Origin: Cellulomonas terrae
GTDB lineage: Bacteria; Actinomycetota; Actinomycetes; Actinomycetales; Cellulomonadaceae
Reading direction: 5' to 3'
Length of the DNA stretch: 64,000 nt
NCBI RefSeq assembly: GCF_007990265.1
Contig: NZ_BJWH01000009.1
Span: 62,001 to 126,000 of the forward strand
In this document: in pieces, positions 16,018 through 23,331 of the stretch
Numbering within the stretch: position 1 is the stretch's first letter
How the letters are laid out: each line of letters starts with the position of its first letter
Position numbers and translations under genes: made by a program
The notes under the pieces: model-generated
Databases searched by the model: none
What the model was told of the DNA's origin: nothing
What the model saw: the letters and a program-made list of their open reading frames with translations, nothing else

Positions 16018-17301
16018 TCAGATCACGGACCGTGCCGCCGCCCGGGCGTCGGGAACCACCGACGCGACCCCGTTGCCCGCCACCCACGCACCGCAGACGG
16101 CCACCCCGGGGAGCCCGTCGACCGCTGCCCGCACGTCCGCGACCACCCGTGCGTGGTCGGCGCTCGGCCGGGGCAGTGCCTGCGTCCACCGGACGGTCGC
16201 GTGCCCCTCGAGCTGCGCCGCGGACAGCGGGGTGCCGAGCAGGACGGACGCGTCGCGCAAGGCCAGGTCGGCGTCGGGCGGCACGTCCTGGCCGGCCCGC
16301 CCGTACGACAGCCGGACCACGTGCCGGCCCGGCCCGGCGGCCTGCGCGAGCCAGCCCCACTTGGCGGTCGCGTGCGTGAGCGCCTTGGCGGTGACGTCCG
16401 TGGCCTCGCGCGCGACGAGCACCCCCGTGCCGCGCGGTGCCGGGTCCAGGGCGGGAGCGTCCAGCACGAGGGTGACCAGCGTGACCTGCGCACCCGGGTC
16501 CGGGCGGCCCACGTCCAGCCCGAGCAGGTCGACCGCCGACGGGGTGGCCAGCACCCAGCGGTCGGCACGCTCGTCGTCCAGGGACGTGACCGTCACGCCG
16601 GTGCGGACGGCGCCCCCGTGCGCCTCGACGTCCGCGACCAGGGCGTCGACCAGCACGTGCAGACCGCCCGCGATGCCCTGCACGGCCGACCCCGCCGGGG
16701 CCGACGCCCGCAGGCTCCGGACCGCCCGCGACAGCGAGCCCCGCTCCCGGCGGAGCGCGTCGGGCAGGCCCGGCGCGACGGCGTCGACCGTGAGGTCGTC
16801 GGGGTCCGCGGCGTGCACCCCGCCGACCACCGGGCGCACCAGCCGGTCCAGGACGCGAGCCCCCATGCGGCGGCGGACCAGGTCACCGAGCGAGGACGCC
16901 TCGGTGGCCGGGAGCACCGCGTCCAGGCTCGCGCGCGCGGCGCCGACGAGCCCGAGCGTCCGGCGCGCGGCCCAGGGGTCGGTGGGGATGCCCAGCAGGC
17001 CCGTGCGCGGCAGCGGGCCGTCACCGTGCGGGAGGTGCACCCAGGCGCCGTGCGGCTCGGGCGTCCGGATGCGGTCCGCGAGGCCCAGCTCGCCCAGCAG
17101 CGCCGCCACGGTACCGCCGCGCGTGGCATAGGACTCGGCCCCCGCGTCGAGCCGCAGACCGGCCACCGTGTGCCCGGCGACCGCACCGCCGAGCGTGTCC
17201 CGCGCCTCCAGGACGAGCGTGCGCAGACCGTCGTGGGCGAGCTCGCGCGCGGCGACGAGCCCCGCGATCCCGCCGCCGACGACGACCGCGTCCCAGGTCA
17301 T
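16018..17301 (-). CDS. hemY: FAD-dependent protoporphyrinogen/coproporphyrinogen oxidase (HemY/CgoX type)
   Basis: 427 residues. N-terminal FAD-binding Rossmann motif in AVVVGGGIAGLVAARELA, followed by LVLEARDTLGGAV. The C-terminal part has VAVCGAWVAGNGVASVVPDA, the second FAD-contacting segment. The family oxidises porphyrinogen. In actinobacteria it normally acts on coproporphyrinogen III (CgoX) in the coproporphyrin-dependent branch, so the older name protoporphyrinogen oxidase may mislead. The ATG at 17301 lies 2 nt after the hemE stop, so hemE-hemY form one unit. The frame stays open upstream inside hemE but is not coding there. Downstream genes for the ferrochelatase and decarboxylase steps are not in this window. 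Confidence 0.9.
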   Translation of the reverse strand: MTWDAVVVGGGIAGLVAARELAHDGLRTLVLEARDTLGGAVAGHTVAGLRLDAGAESYATRGGTVAALLGELGLADRIRTPEPHGAWVHLPHGDGPLPRTGLLGIPTDPWAARRTLGLVGAARASLDAVLPATEASSLGDLVRRRMGARVLDRLVRPVVGGVHAADPDDLTVDAVAPGLPDALRRERGSLSRAVRSLRASAPAGSAVQGIAGGLHVLVDALVADVEAHGGAVRTGVTVTSLDDERADRWVLATPSAVDLLGLDVGRPDPGAQVTLVTLVLDAPALDPAPRGTGVLVAREATDVTAKALTHATAKWGWLAQAAGPGRHVVRLSYGRAGQDVPPDADLALRDASVLLGTPLSAAQLEGHATVRWTQALPRPSADHARVVADVRAAVDGLPGVAVCGAWVAGNGVASVVPDARAAARSVI

Positions 17302-17303
17302 CG

Positions 17304-18368
17304 TCAGATCTCGTGGACCAGCTGGGCGACGCGCGTCAGGACGGTCGGGTCGGTCTCCGGCGGGACGCCGTGACCGAGGTTCACCACGTGCCCGGGGGCC
17401 ACCGAGCCGCGGGCGACGACGTCGCGGACGTGCGCCTCCAGCACCGGCCAGGGCGCCGCCAGCAGCGCCGGGTCGATGTTGCCCTGCAGCGGTGTGGTGC
17501 CGCCGAGCCGCCTGTTCGCCTCGTCCAGCGGCAGCCGGTAGTCGACGCCGACGACGTCCGCGCCGACGTCGCGCATCGCCGCGAGCAGCTCGCTCGTCCC
17601 GGTGCCGAAGTGGACCTTCTTCACGTCGAGGTCGGCGACGTGGCTCAGCGCCCGGGCCGACGCCGGCGCGACGTGCGCGGTGTAGTCGGCCAGGCTCAGC
17701 GAGCCCGCCCACGAGTCGAAGAGCTGCGTCGCGCTGGCCCCGGCGAGCACCTGCGCGCGCAGGAACGCCCCCGTCACGTCCGCCGCCCACTGCGTCAGCG
17801 CCGTCCAGGTGGCCGGGTCCGCGTGCATGAGGGTCCGCGCAGCCAGGTGGTCCCGCGACGGGCCACCCTCGACCAGGTACGCGGCGAGCGTGAAGGGTGC
17901 GCCCGCGAAGCCGATCAGGGGCGTCTCGCCGAGGGCGTCCACCGTCAGCGCGACCCCGTCCGAGACCGGCTGCAGCGCCTCCGGGGTCAGCGGCCCGAGG
18001 TCGCGCAGCCGGGCCACGTCGTCCGCGGTGCGCACGGCGGACCCCATCACCGGACCGACGCCCGGCGTGATCTCCACGTCGACACCCGCGAGCTTGAGCG
18101 GCACGACGATGTCCGAGAAGAAGATCGCGGCGTCCACGTCGTGCCGGCGCACCGGCTGCAGCGTGATCTCGCTGGCGAGCGCCGGGTCCAGGCAGGCGTC
18201 GAGCATCGCGGTGCCGACGCGCGCCGCACGGTACTCGGGCAGCGACCGGCCGGCCTGTCGCATGAACCACACCGGCCGTCGCGACGGCACCTGGCCGGAA
18301 TACGCACGGACCAGCGAAGAATTCTTCGTGCGGCCGTCGACGAGGGGGTGCGAGGAAGGAAGGTTCAC
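17304..18368 (-). CDS. hemE: uroporphyrinogen decarboxylase
   Basis: About 354 residues. It removes four carboxyl groups from uroporphyrinogen III to give coproporphyrinogen III. The hallmark N-terminal motif RRPVWFMRQAGRSLPEYRA is present (the usual RYLPEYR has Ser for Tyr), as are GFAGAPFTLAAYLVEGG and HFGTGTSELLAAM. The start is uncertain: GTG 18368 gives a family-like length, while a TTG at 18389 would add seven residues and would overlap the palindrome in the hemE/hemA spacer. First gene of hemE-hemY, divergent from hemA. Confidence 0.93.
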   Translation of the reverse strand: MNLPSSHPLVDGRTKNSSLVRAYSGQVPSRRPVWFMRQAGRSLPEYRAARVGTAMLDACLDPALASEITLQPVRRHDVDAAIFFSDIVVPLKLAGVDVEITPGVGPVMGSAVRTADDVARLRDLGPLTPEALQPVSDGVALTVDALGETPLIGFAGAPFTLAAYLVEGGPSRDHLAARTLMHADPATWTALTQWAADVTGAFLRAQVLAGASATQLFDSWAGSLSLADYTAHVAPASARALSHVADLDVKKVHFGTGTSELLAAMRDVGADVVGVDYRLPLDEANRRLGGTTPLQGNIDPALLAAPWPVLEAHVRDVVARGSVAPGHVVNLGHGVPPETDPTVLTRVAQLVHEI

Positions 18369-18384
18369 GTCGCCGATTGTGCCG

Positions 18385-18394
18385 GACAATTGTC
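18385..18394. promoter_or_regulatory. GACAATTGTC palindrome in the hemE/hemA divergent spacer
   Basis: A perfect 10-bp palindrome in a locally AT-rich 46-bp gap between the hemE and hemA starts. The half-site GACA/TGTC recurs in the hemC upstream region (TGACA-GCT-TGTCA), so one regulator might control all three haem transcripts. This is inferred from sequence only. Confidence 0.4.
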
Positions 18395-18414
18395 GAGATG
18401 ATTAACTCGGGCAC

Positions 18415-19680
18415 GTGGTGCTGCTGTCCCTCGCCGCCAGTCACCACGACCTCGACCTCGATGTGCTGGAACGTCTCTCGTCGGACGTCCACGCCGTCGC
18501 GTCCGAGCTCGTGGGCTCGACGGCCCACAGGTTCGTGTCCGGTGCCGTCGTCCTGGCGACGTGCAACCGGTTCGAGCTGTACCTGGAGGTCGACGACGCG
18601 GCGGACACCCCGTCGGCCCGCGCCGCCGCCGCCCAGGCTGTCGCCGACCGGTCCGGCTACACCGCCTCACAGGTCGACACACACCTGCGCGTCCGGACCG
18701 GCACCGACGCCGCGGCCCACCTCTTCTCCGTCGCCAGCGGCCTCGACTCGATGGTCGTCGGCGAGCGCGAGATCCAGGGGCAGGTCCGCCGCGCCCTGAC
18801 CGCGGCCCGTCGCGACGGCACGACGACGTCCGGCCTCGAGTCCCTGTTCCAGGCGGCGTCCCGCGTGTCCCGGCAGGTCGAGACCCGCACCGGGCTCGGC
18901 GCCACCGGCCGCTCCGTGGTCGGCGTCGCCCTCGACATCGCCGAGCGCGAGCTGCCCGACTGGTCCGAGGTCCGCTGCGTGCTCATCGGCACCGGCTCCT
19001 ACGCGGGCGCGTCGCTGGCCGCCCTCAAGGCCCGCGGCGCCGGTGACATCCGGGTGTACTCCGCCTCCGGACGTGCTCGCGCGTTCGCGGCGGCCCGGGG
19101 GGTCCGGTCGCTGCCCGCGTCCGCCGACCTCGCCGTCGAGGTGTCCGACGTCGACCTCGTCGTCGCGTGCAGCGGCGCCGCCGGGGCGGTGCTCGGCGTC
19201 GACGCGCTCGCGTCCGCGCGGCAGGGTTCCGCGTCCCCGCTCACCGTCGTCGACCTCGCGCTGCGGCACGACGTCGACCCCGGCGTCCGCTCCCTGCCCG
19301 GCGTCCGGCTCGTCAGCCTGCACACCGTCGCCGAGCACGCGCCCGCGGAGCACGCCGCCGTGCAGGCTGCCCACGACGTGGTCATCGCGGCCGCGGAGGC
19401 CTACGAGGCCGACCGCCGGGTCCGCGAGTGGAACCCCGCGGTCGTCGCGGAGCGCACCCGGGTCCTCGGGGGCCTGGAGGCAGGCCTGAGCGGGCTGCCC
19501 GAGGACGCCCGGGACGAGCGGGCCGAGCGTGCCCTGCGCCGGCGCACCCGCGCCCTGCTGCACGCCCCGACGGTCCGGGCCCGCGAGGCGGCACGCGCCG
19601 GGGACGCGATGACGTACGCGGCCGCGCTGACGGAGCTCGCGTCGATCCCGGTGCCGACCGTGGTGGCCGAGGCGCGCTGA
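18415..19680 (+). CDS. hemA: glutamyl-tRNA reductase
   Basis: 421 residues. NADPH-dependent reduction of glutamyl-tRNA(Glu) to glutamate-1-semialdehyde, the committed step of the C5 haem pathway. The catalytic cysteine lies in VLATCNRFELYLE; SVASGLDSMVVGEREIQGQV is the second family signature; GTGSYAGASLAALKARGA is the NADPH-binding segment. The C-terminal helical dimerisation domain follows (~330-421). The start is a GTG. It is divergent from hemE and ends at a strong hairpin, so it is likely monocistronic. Its product feeds HemL, encoded at the far end of the cluster. Confidence 0.95.
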   Translation: MVLLSLAASHHDLDLDVLERLSSDVHAVASELVGSTAHRFVSGAVVLATCNRFELYLEVDDAADTPSARAAAAQAVADRSGYTASQVDTHLRVRTGTDAAAHLFSVASGLDSMVVGEREIQGQVRRALTAARRDGTTTSGLESLFQAASRVSRQVETRTGLGATGRSVVGVALDIAERELPDWSEVRCVLIGTGSYAGASLAALKARGAGDIRVYSASGRARAFAAARGVRSLPASADLAVEVSDVDLVVACSGAAGAVLGVDALASARQGSASPLTVVDLALRHDVDPGVRSLPGVRLVSLHTVAEHAPAEHAAVQAAHDVVIAAAEAYEADRRVREWNPAVVAERTRVLGGLEAGLSGLPEDARDERAERALRRRTRALLHAPTVRAREAARAGDAMTYAAALTELASIPVPTVVAEAR

Positions 19681-19717
19681 GCTGCGTCGACCTGCGGGAC
19701 TCGGTGCTGGAGAAAGA

Positions 19718-19760
19718 GCGTGCCGGGCCTGGACGGGGGGGAGGGCCAGGCCCGGCACGC
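19718..19760. terminator. hemA terminator hairpin
   Basis: A perfect 15-bp inverted repeat (GCGTGCCGGGCCTGG and its complement) with a 13-nt G-rich loop, 38 nt after the hemA stop. Confidence 0.8.
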
Positions 19761-19768
19761 GTCCCGTG

Positions 19769-19795
19769 AGGGTCACATCACGCTGGCGTGACCCT
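19769..19795. terminator. second hairpin, likely terminator of the convergent gene
   Basis: AGGGTCAC and its complement pair over an 11-nt loop, 28 nt from the stop of the minus-strand gene at 19823. Weaker than the neighbouring hairpin. Confidence 0.45.
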
Positions 19796-19822
19796 GGTTA
19801 CGGAACCCTCGGAGCGGCGCGC

Positions 19823-20695
19823 TCAGGAGCGCACCACCTGCTGTCGGGGGGCAGCAGGCCCGGGGGCCCAGGTGTGGGGGACCACCTGGTTGGTCTGGAT
19901 GTCGGTGAGCTCGGCGGCATAGACGATGCCTTCGTACACGCCGGCCTCGACCCGGGTGAGGTGGAGACGCTCGGCGCGCTCGATGTCGTCGCCGAGGTGC
20001 GAGATGCGGGCGACCACGTAGCGCTGGGCGTCCTGCCACTGGTCGACGACCCGGACGCTGAGGCCGTTCCAGCGGGCCGTCAGGTCCAGCTCGAAGAGCT
20101 CGGTGACGTCCTCGCGGGCGACGCGGCGGTACCAGCGGCCCGACGGGGACTGGTGGAAGCCCGTCTCGGCGAGGGGCGGGTTGGCCAGGGCGAGGACGAC
20201 CGTGTGACCGCTGTCGACGACGTCGGCCTCGAGGTAGGCGCCGTGCCACTTGGCGACGGGCCCGACGCAGCGGGACAGGGACGCGAGCGACGGGCGGGGG
20301 GCGCCCAGCTGCGTGACCGTCCAGCCGGCGCCGACGTCGCCGTAGCGGGCCAGCAGCGTGGAGGTGCCGTTGTCGTAGATGCGGACCAGCTCGGCGCCCG
20401 GGGGGATGCGCGAGTGGCGCAGCCACCAGAGCGGGAGGATGTAGCCGGGCACGTCGCGGTACTGCAGCTGGGGGGATGACTCGAAGCGCAGGACGTCGAT
20501 CGAGCGGTCGTAGGGGCTGAAGGGCGAACCCTCGTAGCCGAGACCGTGCACCTCGAACAGCTGCGCCGGGGTCGTCGCGAAAGCAACGTCCTCGGCACGC
20601 ACCACGTACCCCGCCAGACGGTCATGGCCCGCGGTGAGGTGAGCGCGGGTGAGCGCTGGCGTGATCGCCTTCTGCATGAGCGTCACGATGGGCAT
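19823..20695 (-). CDS. hypothetical protein, family not recognised
   Basis: 290 residues, soluble, with no signal peptide or membrane segment and no motif I can name. Features: a hydrophobic patch PGYILPLWWLRHSRIPPG at ~83-100, aromatic-rich segments (WHGAYLEADV, SGRWYRRV), and a mainly beta-type amphipathic pattern in the second half (ARWNGLSVRVVDQW, RLHLTRVEAGVYEGIVYAAE). The start at 20695 is uncertain; an in-frame ATG lies six codons further in. It stands alone between purB (same strand, 254 bp upstream) and hemA (convergent). Coding potential is supported by GC-rich third positions and an uninterrupted frame. Confidence 0.7.
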   Translation of the reverse strand: MPIVTLMQKAITPALTRAHLTAGHDRLAGYVVRAEDVAFATTPAQLFEVHGLGYEGSPFSPYDRSIDVLRFESSPQLQYRDVPGYILPLWWLRHSRIPPGAELVRIYDNGTSTLLARYGDVGAGWTVTQLGAPRPSLASLSRCVGPVAKWHGAYLEADVVDSGHTVVLALANPPLAETGFHQSPSGRWYRRVAREDVTELFELDLTARWNGLSVRVVDQWQDAQRYVVARISHLGDDIERAERLHLTRVEAGVYEGIVYAAELTDIQTNQVVPHTWAPGPAAPRQQVVRS

Positions 20696-20949
20696 CCTTG
20701 CCAGAAAAGGGGTGAACCGGATGTTTCAGACCGGTCGGTGCACGATTGTGCAGGGCATACCGGGCACCTGTCCAGAAGCGGTCACTCTTTCGGATGAAAT
20801 CGCAGGTCAGACGGCCTGGGAGCGATCCCGTCGAAGCGCTTCCGCTTCTGCCCGCGCGTCGACAGAAGGTGGAGGCAAAACGCCGATCGTTCACCCGTTC
20901 GGAGCAGTGGGGGGTGGACGGTCCGGCTGATCGGGTGTAGCGCCCCCGC
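20696..20949. other. spacer between purB and the hypothetical gene
   Basis: 254 bp, noticeably less GC-rich than the genes around it. It must hold the 3' end signals of purB and the promoter of the downstream minus-strand gene. I see no strong hairpin and no clear operator. Confidence 0.4.
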
Positions 20950-22377
20950 TCAGGCGTCGAGGTAGGCCACGAGCTCGTCGGCGAGCCCGGTGTACGACGC
21001 CGGCGTGAGGTCGGCGAGCCGCGCCGCGACGTCGTCGGGAAGCCCCAGCCCACCGATGAACTCGCGCATGTCCGCGGCCGTCAGGCGGCGGCCACGGGTC
21101 AGCTCCTTGAGCCGCTCGTACGGGTTCTCCATGCCGGTGACACCCGCGACGGACGCGGCGCGCATGGCCGACTGGACGGGCTCTCCGAGGACCTCCCAGT
21201 TCTCGTCGAGCTCCCGCGCCAGCAGCGCCTCGTCGACCGACAGCGCCCGCAGCCCGCGCGCCACGTTGTCGATGGCGAGCAACGAGTGCCCGAACGCCGG
21301 ACCGATGTTGCGCTGCGTGGTCGAGTCCGTCAGGTCGCGCTGCAGCCGGCTGGTCACCAGGGTGCTGGCCAGCGTGTCCAGCAGGGCCGACGAGAGCTCG
21401 AGGTTGGCCTCGGCGTTCTCGAACCGGATCGGGTTCACCTTGTGCGGCATCGTCGACGAGCCCGTCGCCCCCGCCACCGGGATCTGGATGAAGACCCCGC
21501 GCGAGATGTACGTCCAGACGTCCGTGGCCAGGTTGTGCAGCACGCGGTTGAACCGCGCGACGTCCGCGTACAGCTCCGCCTGCCAGTCGTGCGACTCGAT
21601 CTGCGTGGTCAGCGGGTTCCACGTCAGGCCCAGGTGCTCGACGAACGCCTTGCTGACCGCGGGCCAGTCCGCCCCCGGCACCGCCACGACGTGCGCGCCG
21701 TACGTGCCCGTCGCGCCGTTGAGCTTGCCCAGGAACTCGTCATTGCCGATCCGCGTGAGCTGGCGCCGCAGGCGGTGCGCGAGCACGGCCAGCTCCTTGC
21801 CGAGCGTCGTCGGCGTCGCCGGCTGCCCGTGCGTCAGGGCGAGCATCGGCTGGTCCTTGAGCGACCGCGCGAGCTCGGCCACCTGGTCGACGAGCGCCAT
21901 CGCGGCCGGCGCCCACACGTCCTGCACCGCACCGCGGACCATCAGCGCGTACGAGAGGTTGTTGATGTCCTCGCTGGTGCACGCGAAGTGCACCAGCTCG
22001 CCCACGTCACGCAGCGCCGACCCCTCGGGCGCAGCCGCCAGCCGGCTCTTCAGGAAGTACTCGACCGCCTTGACGTCGTGCACGGTGATCTTCTCGATCG
22101 CCGCCAGCTCCGCCACCTCGTCAGGCCCGAACGTCGCGACGACGTCCCGCAGGTACGCCACGTCCGCGTCGGTCAGCCGCGGCGCCCCCGGGACGACCTC
22201 GTGCTGCGTCAGGTGGATCAGCCACTCGACCTCGACGTGCACCCGCTCCCGGTTCAGCGCCGCCTCGCTCAGGTGGTCGACCAGCGGCGCGACCGCGGCG
22301 CGGTAGCGACCGTCGAGGGGGCCGAGGGCGATGGGCGGGGTGACGTCCGCGAGCCGGACACGTGCGGGGGAGGTCAT
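20950..22377 (-). CDS. purB: adenylosuccinate lyase
   Basis: 475 residues of the fumarase/aspartase superfamily. It catalyses two fumarate-releasing steps of purine synthesis (SAICAR to AICAR, adenylosuccinate to AMP). The superfamily signature GSSTMPHKVNPIRFEN is intact, as are FACTSEDINNLSYALM, LTHGQPATPTTLGKEL and the N-terminal PLDGRYRAAVAPLVDHLSEA. The ATG at 22377 was chosen because family similarity begins right after it; the open frame continues about 55 codons upstream without family resemblance. Apparently monocistronic. Confidence 0.96.
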   Translation of the reverse strand: MTSPARVRLADVTPPIALGPLDGRYRAAVAPLVDHLSEAALNRERVHVEVEWLIHLTQHEVVPGAPRLTDADVAYLRDVVATFGPDEVAELAAIEKITVHDVKAVEYFLKSRLAAAPEGSALRDVGELVHFACTSEDINNLSYALMVRGAVQDVWAPAAMALVDQVAELARSLKDQPMLALTHGQPATPTTLGKELAVLAHRLRRQLTRIGNDEFLGKLNGATGTYGAHVVAVPGADWPAVSKAFVEHLGLTWNPLTTQIESHDWQAELYADVARFNRVLHNLATDVWTYISRGVFIQIPVAGATGSSTMPHKVNPIRFENAEANLELSSALLDTLASTLVTSRLQRDLTDSTTQRNIGPAFGHSLLAIDNVARGLRALSVDEALLARELDENWEVLGEPVQSAMRAASVAGVTGMENPYERLKELTRGRRLTAADMREFIGGLGLPDDVAARLADLTPASYTGLADELVAYLDA

Positions 22378-22571
22378 GAGGGCATCATCCCAGAGCGGCC
22401 GGAACGGCCTCGGCCGTGTCCGAAGGGTGTGATGCCGGCCCCCACTCGCCGGGAGTACGAGGCCCGCGAGATCGGGGGCATCCTGCCAACGAATACCCAT
22501 ACGGTCATCTCCGACAGGTTCGGGGGCGTCATCACGATGCACCCCGGGTTGCCGAGATAAGGCGGCGCATC

Positions 22572-22862
22572 ATGGGGATGACGGCTCACGTCAGGGACTT
22601 CCGCGGAGAGATCCTTGATCGCGGAGGACGTGACGTTCGCGAGTTGGTTGACGCTGCGCGCCGGGCTGGTCTGCCCTTCTTGGCGAACGTCGATGAGTAC
22701 GACGACACGGTCTTCAACAGGATGCAGGCGGCCGTCGTTGCTGACGAACTACATGAGTTGTCTCATCGGGGTCTGGGAGGTCCCATCTTCGACGAGGTGC
22801 TTCAGATGATCGGGCGGACTCAGGAGCGGCCGCACCGGTATCTGGTGTTCAACGGCGACTAA
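22572..22862 (+). CDS. small hypothetical protein at the edge of the RHS-toxin patch (orphan immunity-like?)
   Basis: About 96 residues, soluble and mostly helical, with charged segments such as VRDFRGEILDRGGRDVRELV and VDEYDDTVFNRMQAAVVADE. No motif recognised. Its base composition is clearly less GC-rich than the core genes, like the RHS toxin region downstream. An ATG two codons later is an alternative start. Small acidic proteins in degraded RHS loci are often left-over immunity genes, but nothing here proves that. Confidence 0.55.
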   Translation: MGMTAHVRDFRGEILDRGGRDVRELVDAARRAGLPFLANVDEYDDTVFNRMQAAVVADELHELSHRGLGGPIFDEVLQMIGRTQERPHRYLVFNGD

Positions 22863-23308
22863 CGCCGTGACTGGAGGCTCCGCTGTTGGCTTCGGTCGGC
22901 GGCGGGGCCTTCGTCGCGTGACGGCCTATCCGGCTCCGGTGAAAAGGCGGAGTTTGGTGTTGGCGACGAGGGGAGGGGCTGAGCGCGGCCCCGCGCGAGA
23001 TGGTCTGCCCTTGCCAGCGCGTCGGGGATCCGGTTCGGCCCCGCCATCGCTTTGACCACCGGTGCCGCCTCGGCGACCTCGAGTCCGGTGGCGGTGACGT
23101 AGACGGCCCGCGTCGCGATGCCGCGCAGCACCTCGGCGGCGTGCGTTGCGGTGCGGAACGGAGTCTTCGCGACGCCGATGACCGGTACGCCGATTGCCTC
23201 GGAGGCGCGCGCCCCGAGCCCGGGTCGGCCGTGGGGGTCGAGGGTGACGTAGCCGTCGATGACCAGCAGATCAAGATGGGAGCCGAGGTCGAGGACTGCT
23301 CGGATGCA
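22859..23308 (-). pseudogene. nfi: 5'-truncated endonuclease V gene (nfi remnant)
   Basis: The minus strand reads an endonuclease V C-terminal half: LDLLVIDGYVTLDPHGRPGL, then IGVPVIGVAKTPFRTATH, then AVYVTATGLEVAEAAP and IPDALARADHLARG. The VIDGY segment carries one of the catalytic acidic residues of the family. The N-terminal half with the other catalytic acids is missing, because at about position 23308 the sequence switches to RHS coding on the opposite strand. There is no family stop, and the frame runs on with unrelated residues to 22859. Endonuclease V cuts next to deoxyinosine in DNA or inosine in RNA; this copy should be inactive. Confidence 0.75.
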
Positions 23309-23331
23309 CGGGAAACTACGACGCGGCGAAC

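Noticed and set aside
16018..18528. A single 836-codon minus-strand frame covering hemY and hemE
   Set aside because: Only its 3' half is the hemY-type oxidase. The 5' half is a non-coding frame through hemE, which is read in another frame with full family motifs, so there is no fusion protein.
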